Origin: Tolypeutes matacus
Taxonomy: Eukaryota; Chordata; Mammalia; Cingulata; Chlamyphoridae
NCBI GenBank assembly: GCA_026826555.1
Contig: JAKSZT010053764.1
Span: forward strand, 17,803,533-17,867,532
Reading direction: 5' to 3'
DNA: 64,000 nt
Positions within the stretch are counted from its first letter, which is position 1, and each line of letters begins with the position of its first letter. Below the pieces are notes generated by a model. That model saw nothing but the letters and a program-made list of their open reading frames with translations, made no database searches and was not told the origin of the DNA. Below are positions 1 to 11,539 of this stretch, piece by piece. Both the position numbers and the translations under genes were made by a program.

Positions 1-530
1 TCTTTTTCATTTCTTGACTTGTGTCTTTGTTCGCCATCATATCCATTACCTTTTTAGGTGTGTTAGCTATTTCTTCAGTATGTTCTCCCAGTGTCTTCTT
101 TATATCCTTAATCTCTTCCTTCAGTTCTTTAAGTTGGTCCATGATATTTGTTTGGATAGCTTTGATTAGTTGTTCGATGTACTGCATTGCTTCCTGGTTT
201 TTATTTTGTGCACTGGACTGGTCCATGTTTTCCAGTTTCTCAGAGTCATTTGTATTTTTCTGTTGCCCTCTGGTCATCATATTATCTTGATAGGTTTGTT
301 CAGTTGATTAGCTTTTCTCTATGCTCTAGAATTTTATTTAGCTGTTGGTTCTGCGTGTGAGTTAAGTTTTCTCTTTGGCAGTTTTTCTTCTTATTTTATT
401 TCCTTGCTTCTTTCTATGTTCCGAATCTCCACCGTTCTGTCCACGCCGCCGATCCGCGCAGATAGATGTCCCAAGCTTCTCACTCCACGCGTGCACAGCA
501 CAGACCCCCGGGCAGGACCCCCCATACTAA
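1..530 (-). mobile_element. L1 retrotransposon 5' end: 5'UTR and start of ORF1, antisense
   Basis: Read on the minus strand, the first 290 bases encode the coiled-coil start of L1 ORF1 (phrases such as MDQLKELKEEIKD and IKKTLGEHTEE can be read). The GC-rich part to about 530 is the L1 5'UTR. The element runs off the left edge. The apparent + strand frame across 21-290 is only the complement of ORF1. Confidence 0.8.
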
Positions 531-539
531 ATTTTTAAA

Positions 540-835
540 TCATAGATTTCTGGATCCTGTCTTAGACCTACTGAATTAAAAAATTTCCAAGGGGGGTTGG
601 ATGTGGCTCAACTGGTTGGGCGTCCGTCTCCCATATGGAGGGACCCGGGTTCGATCCCCGGGACCTCCCGGTAAAAAAAATAAAATTAAATTAAAAAAAA
701 AAAAAAAGTAAAAAAAGAAAAAAAAAATTTCCAAGGGAAGAGAGGTGGTAATCTGCATATTAACAAGCATCCCAGGTGATTCTTACCTTCAGACAAATTT
801 GGGAAACACTGAGATGGAAAAGCCAAGGATTTGCC
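540..835 (+). mobile_element. MER5-type hAT non-autonomous DNA transposon, split by a SINE
   Basis: The two halves read as one MER5: CTTAGACCTACTGAATTA before the SINE and AATCTGCATATTAACAAGC, then CCAGGTGATTCTTA, after it. These match the well-known MER5A body. The right end reads TTGGGAAACACTGA. Confidence 0.75.
594..721 (+). mobile_element. DAS-type tRNA-derived SINE
   Basis: The head has a polymerase III A-box-like TGGCTCAACTGGTTGGGCG and a B-box GGTTCGATCCC, followed by a short GC-rich body and an A-rich tail. It is flanked by a 16-base target-site duplication, AAAAAATTTCCAAGGG, at 578-593 and 722-737. It resembles the DAS-SINE family described from armadillos. Confidence 0.85.
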
Positions 836-892
836 TCTTTGCAATTTTACATTCCCTATTTATGGTTTGTCTTTATATTTTAAGCCAGTCTA

Positions 893-1075
893 TTAGGTAT
901 TTACTGTGAGTCAGGGGTTTTGCACTGCATTACACTTAAATTTTATAACAGTCCTATGAAGTAGATACTATTATCAAGCCCATTTTATAGATGAGAGAAC
1001 TGAGGTTTAGAGAATTTAAGACACACACCTAGAGTCTCACAAAAGAGTAAATGGGAGCACTGGGACTCACCTTGG
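893..1075 (-). mobile_element. MIR SINE relic
   Basis: Antisense MIR core with GTAGATACTATTATCAAGCC and CATTTTATAGATGAGAGAAC; both ends are eroded. Confidence 0.8.
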
Positions 1076-1389
1076 GACTTTATGACTTCAAAACCTTTGC
1101 TCTTCAACTGTTCTAAGGTAACTGCATGCAAATCTTTATTGTTAGTACAGTTTAGTGCAGCCTGCAGATAAGGACTTGCCTAAAAGTAATTCCATGGTTC
1201 AACATTTAAGAACTGCCACCTGTAATCTAAACCTAGCTTTTCAGCCTTTCTTCCCCCACATGAATTGTTCCCTCCAACAAAGCTGTTTGTTTGTTGTTGA
1301 CTTCCCAAACAGCTTTGGGAAGTCAACTCATCCTTGACTTCCCCTTACTTACTCCTACCAGGTAAACTTTACGATGAAATCCCTCTGTC

Positions 1390-1690
1390 CTCTCCCAGGC
1401 CTTTCACTGTTCTCTTGATTGAGGGATAGTCTCTTTCCTAGTCTCTAACAGTCCAAAACCTGGCCATGCTCCAAGGCTTTATTCCAGTCTCACCTCCTCT
1501 ATAAAGCCTCCTTGACCACACCAAGCCTCAGTGAGTTTTCCCTTCTTGGACCTTCTGTGGATCCTTGGTCTGCACCATCTATTTGGTATCCGACATAAAG
1601 TAACCTGTTTAAGCATCTTAATCATTCATCTAGACTAAGCTCCTTGAAGGCACTACCCTGTGCCTGGCAAGCAGTGGGAGCTGCTAAAAT
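1390..1690 (+). mobile_element. L2 LINE 3' relic
   Basis: Contains the L2 phrase CTATAAAGCCTCCTTGACCA and ends near CTGTGCCTGGCAAGCAG, the position of the usual 'cctggcacatagtagg' end. Confidence 0.6.
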
Positions 1691-1699
1691 ACCTGTTGG

Positions 1700-2499
1700 T
1701 CTGCAGTAAAGTCAACCCAGATAAAGACTCACAGAGTATGAAGATGGATTTTAAAGCAAGGAAGACAAATGGTGGAAACTTACAAGAACATCTGTGAAGG
1801 GATTACACTGATTACCATGTGAGCAGTCCTTGAATTTGCTAGATAAATGTAATGATCTTTAGAATTTAGTTTGTAGGAATCCTATCCTCTCTTCCAAACC
1901 AGAATAGGGTGGGGAAATATTTTTGGTGGGGATAGAAAGACAGTGATGTCTGGAGAGACTGTGGTGTATGCTTTGGAAAGGAGACGAGGTCCTTGTTAAA
2001 GAGACACAGTCTAAATATTAGAGGGCTTTTAAATATTTAAAATATCCAATTGTGATCATCATTCCAGATGAGAATGTATTTTCTTTTAAAAGTGTAATGG
2101 ACTTATTCTGGATCCCTTCCAGACGTTAGGGTAGCAAAGTCTTGTGATCGAACGACTTAGTGTTTCCAGCAACAGCATCCTAAGGTAATGTGAGACTTCT
2201 GGTCTAGAAGGTCTCCATTCACCAATAGAGACCCTGAGCATATACAGTATATGGCCCGGGACCTCTGAGCAAGGGTCATGGCTAATACTGGGGAAAGGGT
2301 GCCACCTACTGATCATCCATAGTACCCCTTTTCCTGCCAGGGACTTTCTATTCGGTGTGGTTCAGAGAAGTTATCCCAGGGAGGCTAGTCATGGAGGTCC
2401 AGGGAAGTTCCTTTGCCAGTGGAGAACTCCAGACCCACCATGTTTCATGGAGAAGTTCAAGAGGACGAAGCCACACAAAATGAACTGTTATGAATGTAT
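1700..2499. other. Non-coding DNA, nothing recognised
   Basis: Two overlapping frames of 61-77 codons on each strand near 2086-2590 show no family features and are not supported as genes. Confidence 0.5.
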
Positions 2500-2504
2500 G
2501 TCTT

Positions 2505-2922
2505 TGTTGGAGATTGAAACATGCCCCCCACAAAAGGCATCTTCAAGTCCCAACCCCTGGTCCTGTGGCTGTGAACCCATTTATAAATAGGATCTTTGAA
2601 GATGTTATTAGTTAAGATGTACTTAAACTGAGAGTGGGCCTTCATCCAATATGGCTGAAGTCCTTAGAAGCAAAGGAAATTTGGACACAGAAAGGGAAGT
2701 CACAGGAGAAGCAGGAAGCTGGAAGTGGAACCCAAATGAGAACCCAAATGAGAAAGGAGAAGATGTCCATCGTCATGTGAAGAAAGGCTAAGGAACCCCA
2801 AAGTTTGCTGACCAGCCAGAAGATCCAACTCCAGGAGGAAACAAGACTTCTAGGTTCTGAAACCTTCTTGTTAAGCCAACCCATTGTATGGTATTTGTTT
2901 TAGCAGCCAGGAAATTAAAATA
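2505..2922 (+). mobile_element. MLT1-like (MaLR) solo LTR
   Basis: Begins TGTTGGAGATTGAAAC, has the MLT1-like CAACCCCTGG, then AATTTGGACACAGAAA, and ends TTAGCAGCCAGGAAATTAAA. A perfect 5-base target-site duplication, GTCTT, lies at 2500-2504 and 2923-2927. No internal retroviral region is attached. Confidence 0.85.
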
Positions 2923-2929
2923 GTCTTCT

Positions 2930-3590
2930 ATAAGAATTTCTCTGAGGAAAAGAGTTCTCCCTTGAGGAAAAGTATCAGCAGCCTCAGTGCAGAAAATGAC
3001 AGAACTAATTTTTCATTAAATGCTGTTAAGGTGAGGGCATTGGTGTCTCTTTGGCTTCCAGCTCTTCGTCTAGGGGATAATCATATCACTTATCCTCTTT
3101 ACACTCTCTTGGTGCAATTTGAAAAATGCACTCAAAGTTGTCATGATATATGGGTGGGCTTTGTTTCCCCCACTAGGAAAATCCATGTGGGACACAGGAT
3201 TTTAGGTGTGACAAAAGTCCCTTCTTAAATCAACTGAGATCCAGAAGTAGACACCTTCTCTTTGGTGGGAGTTGTATCTTAAAGAAAAGACACTTTATTG
3301 AGTCAATACACAAGGGCATAAGAGAGAGTGGAAGGACCGTGAGGGAGGGGAAGGGAATCTTCCCCAGCAGCCAGAAAAAGGCTACACAGCTGTGTCTTGG
3401 CAAATTGGCTTGTTGGAGCTCCCTACTTTTGCCCTCAGAAAACTTTAACCCCGGGGAATTCCATCCCTCTGGATCTTGATAGATGAATTTACATTAAAGT
3501 GTCTGGGACTCCATTGAGATGCATTCTCAGGAAGGTTTCAGCTAAACTTGAATGAGAGGAAGAGCCCACTGTTCAGCCCAAAGGAATAGT
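2930..3590. other. Non-coding DNA, nothing recognised
   Basis: A 114-codon frame at 2884-3228 overlaps the LTR end and has no recognisable domain; it is treated as chance. Confidence 0.5.
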
Positions 3591-3775
3591 ACCAACAGCC
3601 AGTGTCACTGAGTGCAGGCTCTGTGCTAAATGCTGTCTCCAGATCAGTTCATCGAGTCTCCCCACAGCACTCCGAAGTAGGAATATCACATTCTGGGGAG
3701 ATGGAGGTTGAGTAATTTGCCCAGTGTCCCACAGCTAATGAGTGAGAGCTGAGAGCGGAACCCTGTTCTGTCTGG
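3590..3775 (-). mobile_element. MIR SINE relic
   Basis: Antisense MIR: GTGCAGGCTCTGTGCTAAAT and GCCCAGTGTCCCACAGCTAA are typical. Confidence 0.8.
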
Positions 3776-4344
3776 CTCCACGATCAGTGCTCCTATCTCC
3801 ATGATATACTGAACCTCTAATGGTGGCATTTCAGGAATTGCTAGTGGAATTATCTTGGAGCTAGAGAAGCTATGAAATATCCTTCTCCATTCTCCTCCTT
3901 AAATCATGACTCTCTGGATGTCGCCTAGCATGTCTTGGTGTCAGAACAGTTTCCTGTTGCTGCTTATGGCTGCGCTCTTTCTTAGACACAGGGGCCTATG
4001 CTGGGCTATGGTAGTCAGAGGATTCCCTACTTTCTATGTGTGTGTGTGTTTGCTTAAGAACAGCCTAAGGGAGCATGCAGAAAAATTCTAGACTACTTAA
4101 AATGACAAAGCAATATTTACCTGTTGACTTGAACTTGCTCATGTGTGTGTGTGTGCACATGCAACTTTTTTGCATGGAATGGAGAGGTGGAACCAAGAGT
4201 AGGGATACTGAAGGAACAAAAAGCTGGGAGTGACAGGCAGCTACACAAAACCAGGACAGGAAGTCTGATATAAAGAGCACTAGATTGGGATTTAAGAGTC
4301 CTAAATTCTAATTCTGGTCCTGCCATAAATAATAAAACATTACT

Positions 4345-4560
4345 AATGATAATAGTGAATATTTAAGAGCTTACAATGTGCCAAGTACCACTCTAAACAT
4401 TTGATATGTACTAATTCATTTCATCCTCATGACAATCCTAAGAGATAAGAATTATTCTTATTCCCATTTTACTGAAGAGGCAATTGAGGCACAAAAAGTT
4501 TAAAGTACTTGTCCCAGGTCACACCATCTAATAAATGGTAGAAAGTTGGCTTAAACCCTG
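4345..4560 (-). mobile_element. MIR SINE relic
   Basis: Antisense MIR from ACAATGTGCCAAGTACCACT through CCCATTTTACTGAAGAGGCA to the CAGGTCACACC box. Confidence 0.85.
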
Positions 4561-4839
4561 GAAATTTGGCTCATCAGGTTAACCATATATATGCTATCTC
4601 TCAGGTGGCTAATTAGGTCAGTTAATCTTTCTGGGCTTTAGTTTTTCTGATGTATAAATTCATATTTTAAATAAATATTGACTCCCAAGCCTATATAAGA
4701 CCTTACAGATCAGGTACAAGTGGAAAAGATTCTGTACACAAATTCACAGACCCCCATTACAAAATGTCCACCTGCATTTGACAACACCAGAGAAGGCTGT
4801 GTGAGGAGCTGACACTGGAACTTCATCTTGGGGTTGGAG

Positions 4840-5250
4840 AATAGTCTGGGAAGGGCATCCCAGGCAGAGATAGAAGCTCAAGGGAGTTTGGAGACTCTAA
4901 TTAATAGTCAATTTGACTCAAGAACAGGGTATTGGGTAGGGGGTACCGGTGGGAGATAAAGCCAAATGGGTAAAGATTGGGGTCAGAGCCCAGAGGGCCT
5001 TGAATGCCAGGCTTAAGGCATCTGGGCTTATTTGGTGGCAACACAAAGTCTAAGTTTTCTCAAGAGGAAGTGAGTCACATTTACAACCATTAATCTGTCA
5101 GCAGCACGTAAGTCAAATTCGTGTGAGGAGATACTGGAGGCAGGGAAACCAGCAAGGAGGCCAGAGAAATAGTCTGGCTGAGAGAAAGGAAGGTCTTGAG
5201 TTGGGTAGGGGGCCTGAGCAATAAAGACAAATGCCAGAAACATTAAGAAG
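4840..5250. mobile_element. Old mammalian interspersed repeat, family not assigned
   Basis: Contains CATCCCAGGCAGAGATAGAA and AGAGGGCCTTGAATGCCAGG, phrases of a widespread ancient repeat ('gcattccaggcagagg ... gggccttgtaggccat'). Related pieces occur near 33640 and 60500. Confidence 0.45.
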
Positions 5251-5439
5251 GCAGGATGGTGAGGGGGTCATGGGGTGGAGGAGGCAGAAATGGCTAAGTC
5301 AGAGGGTGGCGATGGCTTGCAGAGGAAGACAGTTCAGTCCCTGATTTCTTAAGATTACGATTACCATGGGCTCAGCAGACACGCTCGCCTGGAGTTACTG
5401 GGTTTGCATGTTGCAGCTCATGCTAATGATCATTAGGGA

Positions 5440-5530
5440 AATATGATAATGAATGCTAACTAATATGTGCCAGGCATTCTGCATGCTCCTCCCCACACCT
5501 TATCTCTAATCAACAGATGACTACCATATA
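5440..5530 (-). mobile_element. MIR SINE fragment
   Basis: Short antisense MIR piece with AATATGTGCCAGGCATTCTG. Confidence 0.6.
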
Positions 5531-5574
5531 GGTATGTGGCTTCCATTTTAGAGGTCATCGTCCCCCACTCTCAA

Positions 5575-5800
5575 AGAGGCAGCATAGCTTAGTGCTAATA
5601 GGACTGCTGCCTCTGAAGCTGGAAGACCAGAATAAGTGGAGGAGCTATTGACTAGTGTACTTGGGGCAAAAAATTTAAACTTCCACTGTGTCAGTGTCTG
5701 CATCTGTAAAATGGGGATGAGGTCACCCATCTCATAGGGTTGTTGTGAGGATTAAATGAGTTAATATATGTAAAATGCCTGGTATGGAGTAAGTACAGAG
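5575..5800 (+). mobile_element. MIR SINE, sense copy
   Basis: Nearly complete: AGCATAGCTTAGTGCTAATA at the tRNA-like head, CATCTGTAAAATGGGGATGA in the core, then CTCATAGGGTTGTTGTGAGG. Confidence 0.9.
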
Positions 5801-5819
5801 GAAAGTTAGCTATTCCTAT

Positions 5820-5925
5820 TGATGAGGAAACCGAGGAGCAGAGAGATGTAATGATAGGGCCAAGGTCACCTAACTGGGACAGGAGGCAGACCCAGGCTCA
5901 CCCAGCTCCAAGGCCTCTTTTATAC
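5820..5925 (-). mobile_element. MIR SINE fragment
   Basis: Antisense piece, GATGAGGAAACCGAGGAGCA through GCCAAGGTCACC, directly after a sense MIR and so a separate insertion. Confidence 0.7.
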
Positions 5926-6191
5926 TGCTGTGGCCCATTGAATTGAGCATGAAACCATGAAACAAAGACCAGAGAAGTGAGAGGACTGTGGGAACAGCAC
6001 ATTCAGATGGCAGAAGGAGGAAGGGGAATATGGCAAAGAATAACAAGAAATGAGGCCTCCTGGTGCTTACCACAGGCTGTGTTCTTGCACTGACTGTATA
6101 GAAAAAGGAGGCAGAGTGAGCCTACCCCATATACACCTCAGCCCAGGCCTTGTGCCTGGTCTGAATTGTGAGTGGGGGGACATGGAAAAAG

Positions 6192-6217
6192 AAAAAAAAA
6201 AAAAAAAAAAAAAAAAA
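6192..6217 (+). repeat. Poly(A) run of 26
   Basis: Homopolymer preceded by a G-interrupted A tract. It may be the tail of an unrecognised retrotransposed sequence to its left. Confidence 0.9.
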
Positions 6218-6219
6218 CA

Positions 6220-8640
6220 AGAAATGAGGAGGAAAAACAAGAATAAAGAACTTTAAGAAATCTTTTTTATTTTTCTGATCATTAAAGTAAAACAGTCATT
6301 CTAAAAATTAAAACATTATAGAACTAAATTTCTGTAATCTTAGCACCTCTTCTGTTCCCCTATTGGACAACCACTGCTATGAGATTTAAGGGGAAAAAAA
6401 TCACATAAAACAGGACATTTTAGTGCCATAGAAAGTAGGGTAAGTGATTGAAAAAGGCAGGAGTGATTGATAAGACTGGATACAGGAAAATCAGGTCACT
6501 AGGCTCGGGGATTGGGAGGACAGAGGAGGAAGTCAGGGCAGGCTTGGGAGTAGGGTGATACAGTCCTGGTGGTTGGGATTGGAGGATATGGGGGGCCGGG
6601 CAGCAGGCATGGAGGGGCCTGGACTGGAGAGTTGCAGTGGTAGGACCCTTCTTTGTGCTACAGAACTCCTTGGTATAGTGAAGTTTATGGACCACTTCTC
6701 AAAATAAAGTTAAATGCCTAAAAATGCATGAGGTTACAAAAGGTAACCAACTACAATGAAATTCATTTCTACCATAGACCCCTTGGAATTAAGAATTGTA
6801 AGGTTACTTCCAATTCTAAGATTTGGTACTTCCAAATCCTCTAAATCTGTCTGCATGGAAACCAGAAGATGTAACCAGAAGGTAGAACGGGACCATATCT
6901 TCAACTCCAAGCTAGATTTTTAGATCTTCGTGTGATTTGGGCTCCATAAACATAAAGAATTTGGGTAAAACAGCATCACAGCCCCCACTTATTTCAGAAG
7001 GAGGCTGGCAGAGTAGAAAGTGCTTTGGTGATTTTATGTGTTGATCCACTCTTCACAGGGTTAAAAAAAAAAAAAGTTTCTCATGGCAGAAGATTCTTGG
7101 TATGCTTCACATGCTTGAGAGATGCTGAGGCGCTTCCTTGTGGGCTGTATTCTGTTCCCTTGTGTGTGCATCTCCACACTCACAGCCTGGCCGTGGAGGC
7201 AGGAAGGGCCAGCACAAGTGAGAGTTGGCACTGAGACCAATGGGTATATTTGGGGTTTAAGTTTGTAAATGATAGTCAGAAAATCACCAGTGACTCCCCT
7301 TGGACCAGTTGGAGAGCAGGAGGTGGGCAGGCAGCAGGCATGGCCCCCAGTCATTCAATTGGTAACTGGCTGAGCCTGCCTAAAAAGTCACTGTTTATAT
7401 AGTATAGGTAGGGTTTTTACATCGAATAATTCTATTTACTGTTTTTACATTTTTTTCCAGGCCACAAAAGTATGTCCATGGGCAAAGGGCTCCCTCTACG
7501 CATCACCCTTTTCTAGATGTGAAATTATCATACCACGGCATCCATTGTTGGAAGTATGACTTTGGGTTAGCTCTATGTCATGTGAAATGAGAAAGAGTGT
7601 GTAGCAGAATCCCAATACTGAAATCCAGACTTAAAAACATTCTCTGATGGTTTGGCATCCTCAGAATAAATTGGTCATCGTTTTCAACAACTCAGATCAA
7701 AGCCAAATGCAGTTTGTATTCAGACAGTGATTCAGGGACCATGTCTTATTTGGTTTCTTTGAAAATAGAGCACAGGCATTTTTCCATACCTTTGAGAAAA
7801 ATGTTTTGGCCGCCAAATTTGTGTATTGTAAATTTTAATGAACCCTAATGCAAAGTTCTACATCTTGTCTCAAATATCTCTCTCGGAATTATCCCAGCAT
7901 CCCCAAGCTGAGTTGCTTGTTGCAATGATGGTCTCTTGATGAGGAAAAAAAAAACCAGGCCAACTGGTAAAGATAAAAAATAAATGAGAATAGATAAAAT
8001 GTTTTCAGAAGATTATAAAGCACACATATGGAACGTCTACTTTCAGAGTTAAAATGTATATGAATGTATATGTAAATCAACCATCCAAATAAAGCTCTAG
8101 AATGCACAAAGTTGAAGTGGCAAGGTTTGCCGGCTGTGGTCTTTCTTTCCCCTCACCTGGATATTTTTCCATAACCTCTACCCCTCTTCTCTTTTAGCCC
8201 ACTTTCCACCCTTCCCTAACATTAGAGAGTCAGGATGCCCTAATTTCAGTACTCCACACATTTAGTGTTACTTCTACCCCCATTAAAATTTAAGTGTTCT
8301 GTGTCCCATTTCCATGAGGACTTGCTGGTCAGAAAGGAGCTCCAGGTTTAAGTGGGTAATTATTTAAGTGAGTATTCTTAAAAAAAATTAACTCAGAGCC
8401 AATTCTGGATTATGATAAACAGATTGTGGGGTTTTTTTTTGTATTATTTCCTGATTTTGCTTTGTTCACTTAGTCTCTGAGTACCTAGTACGTGGAGAGC
8501 AGCAGCTTTGGTATACTGGGAATTATAGGATTGTGCAGTTGTAAATTTGTGGGGGGAGGGCATGCACACAAAAGAAAATGTTAAACATCATGGTGCCATA
8601 GAGCAACAATTTGGAGATAACGTAAGCTGATTATTTTATC
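6220..8640. other. Non-coding DNA, nothing recognised
   Basis: No gene, RNA or clear repeat was identified. Frames of up to 97 codons (for example 6420-6695 and 7061-7354, minus strand) show no conserved motif. Confidence 0.5.
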
Positions 8641-8870
8641 TAACAAATGCTTATATCGTACCTTTTATGTGGCAGGTGCTGTTCTAAGTGTGTAACAAAT
8701 ATTAACTAATTTAATCTTCAAAACAAGACTCTAAAGCAAATACTATTACTATAATCATCGTTTTGCAGATGAGGAGACAACCACAGAGAGGTTAACTGAC
8801 TTACCCAGGATTGCTCAGCTGCTAGGTGTGGAGCTGGGACTGAATCCCAGCAGTCTGGGCCCTTAAATCA
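8640..8870 (-). mobile_element. MIR SINE relic
   Basis: Antisense MIR: GCAGGTGCTGTTCTAAGTGT, TTTGCAGATGAGGAGACAAC and GGAGCTGGGACTGAATCCCA. Confidence 0.85.
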
Positions 8871-8994
8871 TCTCTGTGTGGCTTCTCCAGTTTTACGAGA
8901 CAAGTGCCAAGTGTGGGGCAGAGACAGGGTTCTGATTTTGATGGCAGGGGCCATGCCAGGTGAGCTGAAGAGGCCAGGGATAGCTTTGTGGCAG

Positions 8995-9160
8995 TGCTTC
9001 TCCACCCTGGTTTCCCACCAGAATCCCAGAAGCTGGTAAAAAAAAGTCCAGACACGCACGGCCCACCCCGGGCCAATGATCTCAGAATCTCTGGTTAAGA
9101 CCTGGCCAATTACACAAAAAAGCTTCTCCAAGTGATTCTAAAGAGCCGACCCACTGCCAG
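8995..9160 (+). mobile_element. MER5-type DNA transposon relic
   Basis: Starts GCAGTGCTTCTCCACCCTGG, has ACCAGAATCCCAGAAGCTGG and TCAGAATCTCTGGTTAAGAC, and ends in the CAAGTGATTCTAA box. Confidence 0.6.
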
Positions 9161-9259
9161 GAAGGAAGAACTAGAACTGGATCCTGCAGGGGGGGGTTAG
9201 AGCTCAAGAAGTAGGGGAGGGGAGGATATTTCAGATGAGAGGCAGGGACTGGACAGCAG

Positions 9260-9500
9260 ATAAGGTCCGTCCTCTTTATTGCCTCTTTCCCTCTTCTTTC
9301 TCCAGCCCACTTCCCCTCCCACATCTGTATCTTCATCCTGCCTGCCACCACCCCCACTCCTTCAAGTCCTCCCCTCCTTCCTTCTCCTTTCCTCCTTTTC
9401 CCTATCAAACCATTTACCCTCCTCCTTCCTACATCCTCCTTCGCCTTCCCACCCCTTCCTCCCAGTTCATGGCCTTTTGGTCATTTCACCTAACCTTTTC
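9260..9500 (+). repeat. Long polypyrimidine tract
   Basis: About 240 bases almost entirely C and T on the + strand. It is the reason for overlapping open frames rich in Ser, Pro, Leu and Phe here, which are not genes. Confidence 0.85.
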
Positions 9501-9716
9501 CTCCCTTCCTCATTAGAAGGTGAGCAGTGGCAGAATTGAGGCTTTCAGACCAATCCCGTGCTCATTAATAGTGATCCTGCTGGATTAAGGTCAGGTCTGG
9601 GATGTACAGACCCAGTTCCTAAATAATATAATTAGGATTCAATTCTGTTAAGGACTGTGTTCATGTGGTGGCTGGCTCTGTGGGTGAAGGGAGAGAGGGG
9701 AGCTTAGAAGGGTATT

Positions 9717-10201
9717 TGTTATCTGATGCTGCTGTAACAAAGTACCACAAATTTACTGGCTTAAACAACAAATTTATTATCTTAACAGTTCTGTAGTGCA
9801 ACATGGTCTCAATGGGCTCAGATCAGGATGTCAACAGGCCTGTGCTCTTTTCTGCAGGCTCTAAGAGAAACCCTGTTTCTGTACCTTCTCCAGCCTCTGG
9901 AGGCCGCCCACATTCCTTGGCTCCCGGCCCCTTTCTTCATCTTCAAAGCCAGCAACACAGCATCTCTCTGACCTTGATTCCTTTCTCTGACCTATTCTTC
10001 TGCATCTCTTCCACTTTTAAGGATACCTGTGATTACGCTGGGCCCACTTGAATAATCTAGATAATCTCCATTGGTCATCTGTTTATCACCCTTAATTCTA
10101 GCTACAAACTTAACTACCCTTTGCCGTGTAACCTGGCATTTTCACAGGGATTAGGATGTGGACTGGTGGGGGGGGAGGGCGGCATTAGCCTTCCTATTAC
10201 A
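9717..10201 (-). mobile_element. MLT1-type LTR, antisense
   Basis: On the + strand it begins TGTTATCTGATGCTGCTGTA, then ACAAAGTACCACAAATTTAC and ACAGTTCTGTAG, the mirror of the MLT1 3' end. It closes at CTTCCTATTACA. No convincing target-site duplication. Confidence 0.75.
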
Positions 10202-10461
10202 GAGTAGTAGAGCTTCTTCATATGGACCAGCAGGTCATTCCATCAAATGAAATAATAGGAGAAAAGACTTAGGGGCTTGGGAGAGCAGGTGAGGCAGGCT
10301 TTGAGGGAATACAAGTAGTTGGGTATCATCTGGGGGTGTCATATAACAGGCCATTGTATACACTATTTATACAACATACTTTGTTCTTACATTTTACATA
10401 TAATAATGTTTACCACATAGCTCATCAAAACATCTTAGGATAAGCAGTGCCATATGCAGTA

Positions 10462-10640
10462 GAAAAGTGTCATGGCTAAGAGCACATGCCCGGGAGCCAC
10501 AGGGAACTGGGTTCTAGTCCCAGCTCTACCACTTTTGAGCACGGGGCCAGTGAGGATTAAATGAGGTCATGAATTCCAAGCACTTTGCTAAAAGCCCCTG
10601 CCTCCTGATAAATGTGAGTTGTTATTATTACCGTAACTTA
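10462..10640 (+). mobile_element. MIR SINE, sense copy
   Basis: TCATGGCTAAGAGCACATGC, then TGGGTTCTAGTCCCAGCTCT (B-box region) and GAGGATTAAATGAGGTCATG. Confidence 0.8.
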
Positions 10641-10659
10641 ACTGTGTCTTACGCTGATG

Positions 10660-11460
10660 GTCTATAACTTGCCACCCTCACATTTTCCTTAATGCCCACT
10701 TCTTGCTGGAGGAAAAACAGGAATACAGGAGGGGTGTATCTGACCTATGCAACCTGCTAGATAACATCATTATTATCGAGTTCAAATTGTCTAACTGCTG
10801 GGCCCTAAATTCAATCTAGAATCTAAGAACTCTCTGCCCCTGCCACTTATGCCAACAGCCCCAAATGGTATCTATAAGTAGAGTTTTAAACGACATTTAG
10901 TTATGAAACAGAACACAGAAAGGAATGAGAATAGGGTAAGTGTTTGAGGCTAAACTGAAACTTTCTAAGGTAGGATTAATGACAAAAGCAATGAGTGGGG
11001 TTCAGAGATGCCTGGGCAGGCACTTCTATACAATTCCTTTTTTATTTTTGAATGGCAGATTAGGAAAATCTTGGAGGCTCTGGTTTATCTGGGAATGAGA
11101 AGAAGTCCAATTTCAAAAGGAATTTGAGAATGCATGTATTTCTTATTAGGTGCTAAGTTCTGGGGCTATATTTGTTAACCAGTAACTGAGAACATGCAGA
11201 AATGGTCTGGCTTTTCAAGGCAGTTGTTTGACAATCAAATGCATAAGCTACTCTAGCTGACCCCCAAAGGTTGACCAGCTGGTCTGAAAGGGGGCATTGT
11301 GTAATTACTGGGGAAGTGGAATGTCTCTTGCTTAATATTACACTGACCAAAGGGTAAGAGGATCCTGAAAAGAAAGCATGAGCCATAACTTGATTTTTAA
11401 ATCACCAAGCTAAAATGATGTCACAAAACTTGGAAATACACTCAATATATTCAATTGTAT
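10660..11460. other. Non-coding DNA, nothing recognised
   Basis: No gene or named repeat seen. Confidence 0.5.
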
Positions 11461-11539
11461 AACAAGTGATGAGCTCCTTTAAGGGTGTCTTGTTTATTCT
11501 TGTACCCTCCATGGTGCTTTGAATATCTCGAGTACTTTT

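Noticed and set aside
21..290. 89-codon + strand frame at the left edge
   Set aside because: It is the complement of L1 ORF1 and has no independent support.
594..690. Functional tRNA gene, because of the A and B boxes
   Set aside because: The sequence has an A-rich tail and target duplications and no proper cloverleaf 3' half; it is a tRNA-derived SINE.
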